Shown: positions 39,751 to 49,128 of the stretch, piece after piece
Layout of the letters: each line of letters starts with the position of its first letter
Numbering within the stretch: position 1 is the first letter of the stretch
DNA from: Gluconobacter kondonii
GTDB lineage: Bacteria; Pseudomonadota; Alphaproteobacteria; Acetobacterales; Acetobacteraceae
NCBI RefSeq assembly: GCF_002723995.1
Contig: NZ_BEWP01000005.1
Location: forward strand, 1 to 64,000
Length of the DNA: 64,000 nucleotides
Direction: 5' to 3'
Notes under the pieces: model-generated
The model's database searches: none
What the model was told of the DNA's origin: nothing
The model's input: only the letters and a program-made list of their open reading frames with translations
Position numbers and translations under genes: made by a program

Positions 39751-42324
39751 ATGATGGTGACAGGACTGGCAGCCGTACTCCTAGCGCTTGCGTTCCTGCT
39801 CACGCTTGTCAGCATCATTCAGCCTCTCGCAAAGCGTCTTGAAATTTCAGAAGCTGTGCTGCTGGCTCTGACGGGGATCGGGCTGGGGCTGGTTGCGTCA
39901 CTGATCGTGCGATCCTCTGCGACCGATCTTCTGGACGGCGCGGCGGAAGCGTTGATCTATTTTCCAGTCAACAGCGAAGCCTTCCTGCTGATTTTCCTGC
40001 CCATTCTGGTTTTCCAGGGTGCAATGGCCATTGATGTGCGCCGTCTGGCCCATGAGACGGCGACGGTCCTTCTTCTGGCGGTCGTGGCGGTGATTGTGTC
40101 CACGGCTACGATCGGCTTTGCGCTCTATCCTTTTGCCAAACAGAGCCTTGTTGTCTGCCTACTTCTGGGATCGATCGTAGCGACGACCGATCCGTCCGCC
40201 GTGGCTGGAATTTTCCGTGAAATTGGTGCTGCATCCCGCCTGACACGCCTCGTTGAAGGAGAAGCGCTCCTGAACGATGCTGCGGCCATTTCGATCTTCT
40301 CGATCCTGCTTGCCGCTGTCACCTCCCATCACCAGATTCATCCGACAGAAGCCCTGATGGACTTTATGACGGCCTTTATCGGAGCCATCGTGGTCGGGGT
40401 CTGTCTGGCGCGCCTGACATTGCTGTTGATTGCAGGACTTGGCGGGTCGGCGGCTTCGGAAGTCACACTGACGCTGGCGCTTCCTTATGCCGTTTATATC
40501 CTGTGCGATGAAATGCTCGGCTTCTCGGGAGTTGTGGCAACAGCCGCCGCAGGCTTGACCGTTTCCGCTTACGGGCCGTCCACCTTCCGCCCGCAAGTTT
40601 GGCGTTTTCTGAACGAGATGTGGGAACAGCTCGTTTTCTGGGCCGGTTCGCTCGTCTTCCTTCTGGCGGCCATGCTGGTTCCACGCCTGCTGATCGGCAT
40701 GACGAAATGGGATTTCGTGCTGATCCTGATTGCGAGTGTGGCTGGTCTGATCGCGCGCTCTGCCGTGATTTTCGGCATGCTGCCTCTTTTGGCCATTACA
40801 AAACTGTCGCCACCCGTTCCAAATCCTTTCAAGGCCACGATGGCCTGGGGTGGTATTCGCGGCGCCATCACACTTGCCCTGGCCCTTGCCGTGACGGAGA
40901 ACCAGAGCGTTTCCAGCCCTGTGGCCCATTTCGTCGGTATCATCGCCACGGGCTTTGTTCTCATCACGCTTCTGATCAACGGCACGACGCTGCGGGCCTT
41001 GGTTCTGTTCTTCAAACTGGATCAGCTTTCCCCCATCGATCAGGCCATTCGCCAGCAAATCGTGGGGATTGGTCTGGGTGAAGTCGCGGAGCGGACGCGG
41101 GAACTGTCTGAAGAACTCGGCTTTAGTGAGCAGACACGCGCCGGTGTTATCAGCCGTCTTGAACGTCGCGCCGAAAAGGAGAGGGCGGCCAATAATTTTG
41201 AGTCTGCCCTAAGCGACCGTAACCGCGTCAATATCGCCCTAATTACCATCGCCAATCAGGAACGCTCCCTGCTGCTGGACCTGTTTCGGATTCAGGGGCT
41301 GTCTCGCCGTGTGATGGAAACATTGCTGAGAACGGCGGAATCCATGGCGGATGGCGCCAGACTGGAGGGGCGTTATGGCTATGTGCGCGCGCTCAAGCGA
41401 CGTCTTCAGCCTTCATTGCGCTTTCGGATCGCGCAGGGACTTCATAGTCGTCTGCATATTGATGAGCCCCTGACGAACTGCATGATGGAGCGGTTCGAGA
41501 TGCTCATCATCGCGCATCTCGTCTCGCTTTCGCTTCAGCGCTTCGTTCGCCAGCGCATGGAACCCACACTCGGTCCGCGTATCACGGAAATCGTGGCTGA
41601 AGTGCTCGGCCGTCAGCGCAAACTGCTAGATGATGCGCTTGAAACACTTCGCCTACATTATTCCGGCTATTCCGAAGCTCTGGAAAGCCGCATCCTGCGG
41701 CAGATCGCCCTGCGTCTCGAAGATGAAGAATATGATGCTCTTGAAGCCGATAGTCTGATTTCCGAAGAGCTTCACCGCGAGTTGCATCGTGAGATCGAAC
41801 GTCAGCGGGCACGACTTGATGCGCCGCTACGCTTTAATCTGAAAAGCGGCATCGAACAGCGGCTCCGGGCTTTTCCGGCATTCAATGGCGTTCCGGACAG
41901 TGTGCTGCAAAAGCTGTCCTCCAAGGTTTCGATGCACTTCGTCTCACCGGGGGAAATGCTGTTCAAACGGGGCCAGCGCGTTCGTGTGGTCTACGCTCAG
42001 GTCGCGGGGCTGGCTGAAGTCAATCTGGCCGAGCAGGAGATCCTGTTCGGTAGTGGAGATCTGATCGGAGCGGCCTCCGTTATCCGCAACGAGGCCATGC
42101 CCGGCACCGTCCGTTCCCTTCAGTTCAGCCATCTTCTGGCCATTCCGCGACCGGTTTTCGAAAAGCTGATCCGGGATTACCCCATTGTTCAGCGCCTTAT
42201 TATCCAGCGCAGCAAGAAGAGAGCAGACGGACTTCTGATGCCTGTCACAGTCCGCACGCTGGACGGAGACGCGATCTCAACGACCTCCGCCGCAGAGATG
42301 CGCCATCTGGTTTCGCCGCCTTAA
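39751..42324 (+). CDS. CPA1-type Na+/H+ antiporter with C-terminal cNMP-binding-like domain
   Basis: This 857-residue protein has about twelve membrane segments (residues 1-425) of the cation:proton antiporter-1 family, with the conserved DPSAVAGI and GEALLNDAAAI transport motifs. A long helical cytosolic region (about 430-740) follows, then a Crp/cyclic-nucleotide-binding-like fold (about 755-835, FVSPGEMLFKRGQRV). The architecture resembles plant SOS1 and some bacterial NhaP-like antiporters and suggests ligand- or pH-gated Na+ or K+ export (inference). The start is the ATG at 39751, since the frame upstream overlaps the preceding gene. It overlaps the POT-like gene convergently by four bases. 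Confidence 0.85.
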   Translation: MMVTGLAAVLLALAFLLTLVSIIQPLAKRLEISEAVLLALTGIGLGLVASLIVRSSATDLLDGAAEALIYFPVNSEAFLLIFLPILVFQGAMAIDVRRLAHETATVLLLAVVAVIVSTATIGFALYPFAKQSLVVCLLLGSIVATTDPSAVAGIFREIGAASRLTRLVEGEALLNDAAAISIFSILLAAVTSHHQIHPTEALMDFMTAFIGAIVVGVCLARLTLLLIAGLGGSAASEVTLTLALPYAVYILCDEMLGFSGVVATAAAGLTVSAYGPSTFRPQVWRFLNEMWEQLVFWAGSLVFLLAAMLVPRLLIGMTKWDFVLILIASVAGLIARSAVIFGMLPLLAITKLSPPVPNPFKATMAWGGIRGAITLALALAVTENQSVSSPVAHFVGIIATGFVLITLLINGTTLRALVLFFKLDQLSPIDQAIRQQIVGIGLGEVAERTRELSEELGFSEQTRAGVISRLERRAEKERAANNFESALSDRNRVNIALITIANQERSLLLDLFRIQGLSRRVMETLLRTAESMADGARLEGRYGYVRALKRRLQPSLRFRIAQGLHSRLHIDEPLTNCMMERFEMLIIAHLVSLSLQRFVRQRMEPTLGPRITEIVAEVLGRQRKLLDDALETLRLHYSGYSEALESRILRQIALRLEDEEYDALEADSLISEELHRELHREIERQRARLDAPLRFNLKSGIEQRLRAFPAFNGVPDSVLQKLSSKVSMHFVSPGEMLFKRGQRVRVVYAQVAGLAEVNLAEQEILFGSGDLIGAASVIRNEAMPGTVRSLQFSHLLAIPRPVFEKLIRDYPIVQRLIIQRSKKRADGLLMPVTVRTLDGDAISTTSAAEMRHLVSPP

Positions 42325-43748
42325 AGAGCCGGGGGTAGGGTCTCTTTTTCGGGAGCCAGCAGATCGCGGAACCGGAGCGCGCAGAACCCAAGAATGACCG
42401 CCGCTAGCAGAGCGGCTCCAGAGTGCAGCAGCCAGAACGAGACGTCGGAAATACGACCCAGAAGTGTTGCGAGCTTTCCAATCAGAAGATTGGAGAGAAA
42501 CAGATGCAGCGAAAAGCAGGCCACGAGAATGGTGTTGACGCTCACGGGAGCAGCCCGGGAGAAAAGGGCCATTCCGATCGCATAGCTCATCGAAAAGCCG
42601 ATATCATTAACGATGTGAAAAGCCAGCCCCCAGAGCAGGCTGACTTGATGTAGGCCCGGGCTGATCCATGATCCCAAAGCCAGCAGCAGGGGACCGAATG
42701 CCCCGATAAAAGTACCCAGTGCGACTTTCGTAATCTCGGAAAGATCCTGCCGCCGCCGGGAATAGGCTTTCCAGAACCACAGAACAGCCACAGCACATAG
42801 GGTACTGATGAAGCCGTCCAGAGAGATCAGATCGCTCACCGGCATTTCGTGCCCCAGAAGACGAAGCTGGAAGTGCTCGCGTCCCCAGAGCAGATAACCG
42901 TCAAAAATTTCGGAGTTCGGGACAGCTCCAACTGCCATAACCGGCACAAGCGCCAGAAGCAGCCAGACTGTCTTTTTTTCCTGTGACGTCAGGGCAGGGC
43001 GTGTGCGTTTTGAAATGCTCGCATCATGAGGCGTCAGATGGACGGTGAGGTCAGAGGCAGGAAGCCAACGACGGCCAAAAAGATAGACGACGAGCCCGAT
43101 CAGCATGCCAACGCCCGCGGCCAGAAAGCCCCAGTGCCATTCGATCTGCGCTAGGCTTGCACATAATATCGGCGACACGATGACGGCAACCTGAAGTCCC
43201 ATCATATAAATCTGATAGGCGTCCGAACGTCTCCGGTCATCCAGGGCATAAAGCGCGCCAACCTGCGCCCGCAATCCTCCCGCCATGCCAAGACCTGCAA
43301 GCAGAAAACCCAGAGCCAGCACAAAACTCCAGTCGAATGACAGCAGGAAATGGCCCACCGTCATCAGAACTGCTCCAAGAAGAATGGTGCGTGTCTGACC
43401 GAGGACACGGTCTGCAAGAAAGCCACCAAGGAGAGGGGTGGCATAGATCAGAGCCAGAAAAAGCCCCGTAATCGCTCCCGCCAGCGCCCTCGGTCCAACT
43501 GGCGCATATAAGGCCGAAACAAATGCTTCAAGCGGCGCCAGACCAAATACATGTCCGGAATGGTCGGGCTGAAGCAGATGATCCGTGAGATAAAGCGCAA
43601 GGATGGCCTGCATGCCATAAAGCGAAAATCCGACCCAGCCCTCCGTCAGTGTTAACACCCACAACCCGATGGGATGCCCCCAGAGTTCACGTTGTCTTGA
43701 GGGAGCAAACGGTTCGATGACGGGGGAAGCAGGAAGGATCTCGGTCAT
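42321..43748 (-). CDS. POT/PTR-like MFS transporter
   Basis: This is a 475-residue inner-membrane transporter of the major facilitator superfamily with about 12-14 membrane segments. It is closest in pattern to proton-coupled oligopeptide transporters (LYGMQAILALYLTDHLL in helix 1, the GGFLADRVLGQTRTILLG loop). The POT helix-1 motif ExxERFxYYG appears as EGWVGFSLYG, so the second Glu and the Arg thought to couple protons are missing. The substrate is therefore uncertain. Its promoter would lie in the region carrying the palindrome array. Confidence 0.7.
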   Translation of the reverse strand: MTEILPASPVIEPFAPSRQRELWGHPIGLWVLTLTEGWVGFSLYGMQAILALYLTDHLLQPDHSGHVFGLAPLEAFVSALYAPVGPRALAGAITGLFLALIYATPLLGGFLADRVLGQTRTILLGAVLMTVGHFLLSFDWSFVLALGFLLAGLGMAGGLRAQVGALYALDDRRRSDAYQIYMMGLQVAVIVSPILCASLAQIEWHWGFLAAGVGMLIGLVVYLFGRRWLPASDLTVHLTPHDASISKRTRPALTSQEKKTVWLLLALVPVMAVGAVPNSEIFDGYLLWGREHFQLRLLGHEMPVSDLISLDGFISTLCAVAVLWFWKAYSRRRQDLSEITKVALGTFIGAFGPLLLALGSWISPGLHQVSLLWGLAFHIVNDIGFSMSYAIGMALFSRAAPVSVNTILVACFSLHLFLSNLLIGKLATLLGRISDVSFWLLHSGAALLAAVILGFCALRFRDLLAPEKETLPPAL

Positions 43749-43823
43749 GCAGCCTCAGTGATGCAGGGGAGGAAGATCCTGCGTAACGGCAGAAACCCGC
43801 GGAGGTAAAGAGGAGAGATGCCT

Positions 43824-44029
43824 ATGGCGAAATGCCATCATCTAGCTGAAGTGGCATTTTGCCATTAAATCTTCAGGCCAAAATTCCCATGGCAAATTGC
43901 CATTAATCATATTTGTGGCAATTTGCCATGGACATCAGATCAATACTAGGAACGCGATCTGCATCTCAAAAATCCGTTTCAAAGGCGCCGAAAATCTGGG
44001 GCAATGGGGTGATGATGGCATTTTGCCAT
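43824..44029. repeat. array of five 15-bp palindromes, consensus RTGGCAWWTTGCCAT
   Basis: The 563-base gap between the POT-like gene and the porin contains five near-identical palindromes: 43824-43838 (ATGGCGAAATGCCAT), 43851-43865 (GTGGCATTTTGCCAT), 43889-43903 (ATGGCAAATTGCCAT, perfect 7-1-7), 43915-43929 (GTGGCAATTTGCCAT) and 44015-44029 (ATGGCATTTTGCCAT). Start-to-start steps are 27, 38, 26 and 100 bases. The first copy is 76 bases upstream of the POT-like start, and the last 283 bases upstream of the porin start. They look like a multi-site operator for a dimeric regulator, or iterons. No regulator gene adjoins. The remaining bases of the gap (44030-44311) are moderately AT-rich without a clear feature. 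Confidence 0.85.
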
Positions 44030-44311
44030 AGAATAAATTCTGAAATTCGATGGGTTCAATGCGTTGGGCACAAGCTGAAAGATTTGAAATCCAGCATGAA
44101 TCAGAGGCGGGATCTGCGACACACGAATGTCGTATAAGATATATTATGCCAACTTATATGTCTGGAAACTCTAAATTTCTGACTTTTTTGTGAGAACACG
44201 TCCTATTGTTGCGAAGAATGTCTTCTTTCGCGCTAGGAAAAGCGTTGTAGTCCATTTTACCGTTGAGCGCGCGTTGCGATCATCGGCATATCCGCGGGAG
44301 CGGCTGTTTAT

Positions 44312-45946
44312 ATGTCATCTATGTCCCTGTGCCGACTGAGTCTTCTGGGAAGCACATTCTGCGTTGCTGTACTCTCCGCCCTCCCGACCGTCGCACGGGC
44401 CGATGATTATACGGAACTGCTAGACATCCTTCGCGCCAAGGGCAGCCTGAGCCGTTCTGAATATAACGTGCTGCTGTCGCATCATCAGCATCATGCCCAT
44501 CCATCGCTTCAGCGTGACGATGATGGATCGTCTCCGGCTCCCGCAAAACATCGCAACCGTTACATGCGCTATGGACCCCAGAACGAAGGCAGCAGCCTTG
44601 ATGCTCCGCCGGACGTGACAACCATTGCCGCAGTCTCCGCAGCGCGCCGTGCCGCCATGGAAGCCTCGGCGAGCGCACAGGACGCGCGCAACTCTCTGAT
44701 GGAAGCACGCAGGACGTATAATCCGGACAGCATCGTGCGCGTGAAGCCCTATGTCGCGGGCAAAGGCGTTACGATTCAAGCGGGCCAGATCGACATCAAC
44801 ATTTCCGGCTTCGTCAACGCGTACTATACCTATAACAGTCCGAGCGGCGGCCGCCCTGTCGCGGGCGGCGTTTCTACCGGCAGCAGCGGGTTCGATTCGT
44901 CGTCCGTCCGTAACGGCCTTCTGCCGGGTGGTCTGATCCTGAAGCTGAACACGGTACAGGAAGGCATCAAACTGGGCGCCGTGTTCGGCATGTATCCCGG
45001 CATCAATAACAACGACCCCAGCACTTTCAACGCCAATTCTGGTGGTAGCCCGGTGGGCCTTGGAACAGCCGGCCTCGATTTCCGTCAGGTTTTCATGACT
45101 GCGGGAACCGACGAACTCGGTACAGTCAAGTTGGGTCGTGATATTGCGCTGTTTGCGTCGGATGCCATCCTGAACGATGCCACGCTTCTCAGCGTCGGCA
45201 GCACCGGCAGCAATGCCAATCCGGCCAATACGTCTCTCGGCCGCATTGGCGTCGGTTACGTTTATACCGACTGGCTTCCGCAGATCACCTATATCTCACC
45301 GAAATGGAAAGGCTTTCAGGCTTCCGTCGGTGTCATGACACCGCTTGACGAATATAACTTCGCAGGCGGCGGCCTTTCCGCGACGACGACCCAGCACAGT
45401 TCGCCCATGCTTCAGGGCAAGGTCACCTATGACGGCAATATCGCTGGCTTTACGACACGCTTCTGGAGCAGCTTTCTCGTTCAGCACCAGCAGAACCTTA
45501 CCAGCGCGACCCTTGGCAGCAACAGCCGCAAGGGCACGACGGTCGAGGCCGGAGACGTGGGCGTCAAAGTTTCACGCGGTCCGTTTGAAGGTGTTGCGTA
45601 TTATTACTATGGCAGCGGCCTCGGCACGACGGGGCTCTTCTTCGACGGTGTTTCGGCGCAGGGGCGCAAGCGTGATTCGGAAGGCTACTACGTTCAGGCG
45701 GCCTACAAGATCCTACCGAAGCTCAAGGTTGTCGGCAGCTATGGTGTCAGCAATCTCTATCAGGCCCCCGGCGAAGACAATCCATCCATGGTCCGCCGCA
45801 ACCAGTCTGAAGTCGGAGCAGTTTATTACAATCTGACGGACTGGTTCACGCTGGTGGGTGAATACGCCCACACGGAATCCGATGCCCATGGCACTGCACA
45901 TGAGAGCGACCACACGATGTCGGCCGGTGCGATGATGACATTCTGA
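44312..45946 (+). CDS. outer membrane porin
   Basis: This is a 544-residue exported protein. The signal peptide reaches about residue 30 (PTVARA). A short helical, His-rich linker (about 50-70) and an Ala-rich helical stretch (about 105-130) come first, likely a periplasmic or trimerisation segment. A long series of amphipathic beta strands of porin type follows and ends with Phe (AMMTF), the usual outer-membrane insertion signal. The alternative ATG at 44321 would also give a good signal peptide. It is divergent from the POT-like transporter and followed by a hairpin terminator. Substrate specificity is unknown. Confidence 0.8.
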   Translation: MSSMSLCRLSLLGSTFCVAVLSALPTVARADDYTELLDILRAKGSLSRSEYNVLLSHHQHHAHPSLQRDDDGSSPAPAKHRNRYMRYGPQNEGSSLDAPPDVTTIAAVSAARRAAMEASASAQDARNSLMEARRTYNPDSIVRVKPYVAGKGVTIQAGQIDINISGFVNAYYTYNSPSGGRPVAGGVSTGSSGFDSSSVRNGLLPGGLILKLNTVQEGIKLGAVFGMYPGINNNDPSTFNANSGGSPVGLGTAGLDFRQVFMTAGTDELGTVKLGRDIALFASDAILNDATLLSVGSTGSNANPANTSLGRIGVGYVYTDWLPQITYISPKWKGFQASVGVMTPLDEYNFAGGGLSATTTQHSSPMLQGKVTYDGNIAGFTTRFWSSFLVQHQQNLTSATLGSNSRKGTTVEAGDVGVKVSRGPFEGVAYYYYGSGLGTTGLFFDGVSAQGRKRDSEGYYVQAAYKILPKLKVVGSYGVSNLYQAPGEDNPSMVRRNQSEVGAVYYNLTDWFTLVGEYAHTESDAHGTAHESDHTMSAGAMMTF

Positions 45947-45953
45947 TACCGCA

Positions 45954-45988
45954 GGACCGGGCGATGCTCCCTGCCCGGTCCTTTATTA
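45954..45988 (+). terminator. intrinsic terminator of the porin gene
   Basis: GGACCGGGC (45954-45962) and GCCCGGTCC (45973-45981) form a 9-bp stem with a 10-nt loop, followed by TTTATTA. It also separates the porin from the minus-strand operon ending at 45993. Confidence 0.75.
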
Positions 45989-45992
45989 CACC

Positions 45993-46784
45993 CTAGAGTT
46001 CGAGAACCATTCCGTCATAGGCAGGCTCAACACCCTCGGGTAGTGTTTTGCACAAGGTCTGATAGTCCATGTCCGGGCCCATATGGGTCAAAATGACGTG
46101 CTCTACGCCAAGACGCTCGCGCCATTCCAGCACGCGCTCGAGCCACGCATGGGCTGGGTGTGGATCATACTGGAAGCAGTCCACAATCCAGGTCTGCACC
46201 CCTTCGAGTAGCGACAGGGTTTCGTCCGAAAGTGTTTCGACATCTGTGCTGTAGGCAAAATTACCACATCGTACGCCCAGAGACGTGATCCGCCCGTGAC
46301 GCTGTTCGAAAATCTGAGCGTTAAGTCCGGGAAACGAAACCGTCTCTGCAGCCTGCACAATCCGTTCATCGAAGACCGGCCGATAGAAGTCTGGCCCCTT
46401 CCAAGGCGCGAATGCATAGGCATAGCGAAGGCGCAGCTCTTCGAGCACATCCTGTGTCGCCAACAATGGCAGCGGCGTTCCGATCACGCGGTTGATGGCG
46501 CGCAATTCGTCCAGACCGCCGATGTGATCGCTATGCGGATGTGTATAGAGGACCGCATGAACATGGCTCAGACCACAATTCAGCATCTGATCCCGAAAAT
46601 CCGGTCCTGAATCCACAAGAAGTCGAAACCCGCCCTCACCTTCGATCACGATTGAGGAGCGGGTACGACGGTTGCGCGGCTCGGCGGGGTCGCAGGCGCC
46701 CCAGATCCCCGTCTGTGGCCCCTCCTCGCCCCCGATCATCGGAACGCCAGCGGAGCCGCCACATCCAAGGATCGTCACCTTCAT
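45993..46784 (-). CDS. MBL-fold metallo-hydrolase (PhnP-like)
   Basis: This 263-residue cytoplasmic metallo-beta-lactamase-fold enzyme has the metal-binding motif THPHSDHIGG (near 83) and a CGGSAGVPMIGG opening shared with the PhnP/phosphodiesterase-like group. The second His (GHI-type THMGPD near the C terminus) is present. Its start overlaps the tatD stop by four bases, a common pairing in alphaproteobacteria. The likely activity is phosphodiester hydrolysis, but the substrate is unknown. Confidence 0.85.
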   Translation of the reverse strand: MKVTILGCGGSAGVPMIGGEEGPQTGIWGACDPAEPRNRRTRSSIVIEGEGGFRLLVDSGPDFRDQMLNCGLSHVHAVLYTHPHSDHIGGLDELRAINRVIGTPLPLLATQDVLEELRLRYAYAFAPWKGPDFYRPVFDERIVQAAETVSFPGLNAQIFEQRHGRITSLGVRCGNFAYSTDVETLSDETLSLLEGVQTWIVDCFQYDPHPAHAWLERVLEWRERLGVEHVILTHMGPDMDYQTLCKTLPEGVEPAYDGMVLEL

Positions 46785-47566
46785 GCAGCGATCCTCGTGA
46801 ACAGACGGCGGGCGTTTTCGGTCGTGATTCGTGTGATATCTGCGAGAGAAACACCGCGCTCCTCTGCCAGCCGTGCTGCCGTATGCGCGACATAACCCGG
46901 TGTGTTGGGCTTTCCGCGTTTCGGGACAGGCGCGAGATACGGACTGTCCGTCTCAACCAGAAGACGATCTTCCGGCACCATCCTTGCAACTTCGCGGATT
47001 TCCTCGCATTTCGGGAAGGTCAGCAGGCCGGAAAAGCTGATATAGCCCCCCAGTTCCAGAGCCGCTTCCGCCAGTTTTGGACCGGACGCAAAGCAGTGAA
47101 TCAGGAACGGAAATGTGCCCTTCGCATGCTCTTCGCGCAGGATGGCAATCATATCGTCGTCGGCGTTGCGGGTGTGGATAACGACCGGCAGCCCCGTCTG
47201 GCGCGCAGCCACGATATGGGTTCGGAACGCGGCGTGCTGGGCGGGTTTAGCCTCATCGTCGCTATGGAAATAATCCAGCCCGGTCTCCCCGATCGCTACC
47301 ACGCAAGGCGCTTCGGTTTTAGCAACAAGCTCCTCAACCGACGGCAGACGCTCCTCACCCGCATAATCAGGGTGAATGCCGATCGCACACCAGATCCGCA
47401 ACTCCGGCGTATCATGCTGGGTCAGGGCAATCTGCGTGTCTGCTTTGGAAAACCGCGTTCCGATCGTGATCATTCCGGACAGGCCCGCTTCCCGAGCCTG
47501 CTCGAAAGCAGGCGCGAGGTCGTCAAGCTTGTCCAGATGACAGTGCGTGTCGATCAATCCCGTCAT
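46781..47566 (-). CDS. TatD-family metal-dependent DNase
   Basis: This 261-residue TIM-barrel metallohydrolase of the TatD family has members with 3'-exonuclease/AP-type activity in DNA repair. The metal ligands appear in DTHCHLD (N terminus), GETGLDYF (catalytic Glu), VIHTRNADDD, IHCFASG and ETDSPYLAP. It overlaps metG by four bases upstream and the MBL gene by four downstream, so it lies in the middle of a coupled operon. In E. coli the equivalent gene ycfH also follows tmk and holB. Confidence 0.93.
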   Translation of the reverse strand: MTGLIDTHCHLDKLDDLAPAFEQAREAGLSGMITIGTRFSKADTQIALTQHDTPELRIWCAIGIHPDYAGEERLPSVEELVAKTEAPCVVAIGETGLDYFHSDDEAKPAQHAAFRTHIVAARQTGLPVVIHTRNADDDMIAILREEHAKGTFPFLIHCFASGPKLAEAALELGGYISFSGLLTFPKCEEIREVARMVPEDRLLVETDSPYLAPVPKRGKPNTPGYVAHTAARLAEERGVSLADITRITTENARRLFTRIAA

Positions 47567-49113
47567 GCCTCTTCCTCGACGAAGCGCGGAAACAGGCCTT
47601 CGGGCTTGGGAAGTGTGCGGCCAGCCGGGAGCAGCGTTTCGAGGGCCGCGAATGTCCGCTCGTCGTCCTGCACGCCAAGCTGCGTAAGCATCTTGGCCAT
47701 TGTGTCCGGCATGAAGGGCTGGAGCATGGTTGCGATGCCGCGGATCATGTCCACAAGAACGCGCAGCACATCGGCCATCCGCTCGGGATCAGTCTTTTTC
47801 AAAGCCCAGGGGGCCTGACGGTCGATGTAGGAGTTAGCGGCGCGAATGACCTTCCAGACTTCCTCCAGCGCATCCGTAATCGCCTTGCGCTCGATCTGTT
47901 CGGACATGATCGTCGGCAAAAGCGTTGCCATCGCCAGCATAGCCTGATCGTCTTCGGTCAACGTTCCACGCGCGGGCAGAATACCGTCCAGATTACGGGC
48001 CACCTGACTCAGCGTGCGCTGGCACAGATTGCCGAGATCGTTGGCGAGTTCGACATTCGTACGCGTGATCATGGAGCGACGGCTGAAATTGGAATCGCCG
48101 CCGAACGGCACTTCGCGCATCAGGAAGAAGCGCAGCGCATCCAGCCCGAATTCGTCGGCAAGCGCCTTCGGATCAAGGACATTGCCGAGAGACTTGCTCA
48201 TCTTCTCGCCCTCGACCGTCCACCAGCCATGGGCAAAGACGCTTTTTGGCAGATCGATGCCAGCTGCCATCAGAAATGCGGGCCAGTACACGCAGTGGAA
48301 GCGAGCGATTTCCTTGCCGACGACATGGATGTTGGCAGGCCAGAACTTCGCACGAGGATCATCAAGATCAGGATAGCCCACGGCCGTCAGGTAATTCGCC
48401 AACGCGTCGAACCAGACATACATGACATGATCCGGATCGTTCGGAACCGGAACACCCCATTTGAAACTCGTGCGGCTGACGGACAGGTCACGAAGCCCCT
48501 GACGCACAAAGCTCTCGATCTCACGGCGCGGGCCAACGGGGCCGATGAAGTCGGGATTGTCTTCGTACAGCTTCAGGAGGCGGTCCTGAAAATCGGACAG
48601 ACGGAAGAAGTAGGATGGCTCCTTGACGCGCTCGACCGGCGCACCGGACGGAGCCACGAATGTTCCATCGGGCTTCTTGACCAGTTCGTCTTCGCCAATG
48701 AAGGCTTCATCGCGGGTAGAATACCAGCCCTCATAAGCGCCCAGATAGATATGCCCGTTCGCCGTAACCTTCTCCCACAGCGCCTTGGCCGCGCCCTTGT
48801 GACGCTCCTCGGTGGTGCGGATGAATTCGTCGGTCGAGATCGCCATATCCTTCTGCATCTGGCGGAAGGAGGCCGAAACCTCATCGGCATAAGCCTGCGG
48901 CTCCATGCCCTTGGCCACAGCGGTCTGCTCGACCTTCTGGCCATGCTCGTCCGTCCCGCTGACGAACAGGACCTCTTCGCCATTCAGGCGATGGAAGCGC
49001 GCCAGAACGTCGGCCGCGATGGAGGTGTAGGCATGCCCGATATGCGGAGCGCCGTTCACATAGAAGATCGGGGTCGTGATGGTGAAGCGCCGCGTCATGT
49101 CCACTCGTTTCAT
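47563..49113 (-). CDS. metG: methionine--tRNA ligase
   Basis: This class I synthetase charges elongator and initiator tRNA-Met (516 residues). The HIGH-type motif is HIGH in GAPHIGHAYT near residue 24, the KMSKS motif is in GEKMSKSLGN, and the anticodon-binding Trp-containing helix bundle covers about 380-510. It is the short form without the C-terminal dimerisation domain. Starts at 49113 and 49098 are both in frame. It is 15 bases downstream of holB. Confidence 0.96.
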   Translation of the reverse strand: MKRVDMTRRFTITTPIFYVNGAPHIGHAYTSIAADVLARFHRLNGEEVLFVSGTDEHGQKVEQTAVAKGMEPQAYADEVSASFRQMQKDMAISTDEFIRTTEERHKGAAKALWEKVTANGHIYLGAYEGWYSTRDEAFIGEDELVKKPDGTFVAPSGAPVERVKEPSYFFRLSDFQDRLLKLYEDNPDFIGPVGPRREIESFVRQGLRDLSVSRTSFKWGVPVPNDPDHVMYVWFDALANYLTAVGYPDLDDPRAKFWPANIHVVGKEIARFHCVYWPAFLMAAGIDLPKSVFAHGWWTVEGEKMSKSLGNVLDPKALADEFGLDALRFFLMREVPFGGDSNFSRRSMITRTNVELANDLGNLCQRTLSQVARNLDGILPARGTLTEDDQAMLAMATLLPTIMSEQIERKAITDALEEVWKVIRAANSYIDRQAPWALKKTDPERMADVLRVLVDMIRGIATMLQPFMPDTMAKMLTQLGVQDDERTFAALETLLPAGRTLPKPEGLFPRFVEEEA

Positions 49114-49128
49114 AACGCCCTGACCATC

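Noticed and set aside
43824-44029. Sigma-54 promoters suggested by TGGCA...TTGC within the palindromes
   Set aside because: The GG and GC elements are six bases apart rather than the ten required for -24/-12 promoters, and the sites are symmetrical.
43913-44137. A 74-codon plus-strand frame inside the palindrome region
   Set aside because: Its GTG start lies within one of the palindromes, it has no ribosome binding site or recognisable domain, and its composition is that of the intergenic DNA.
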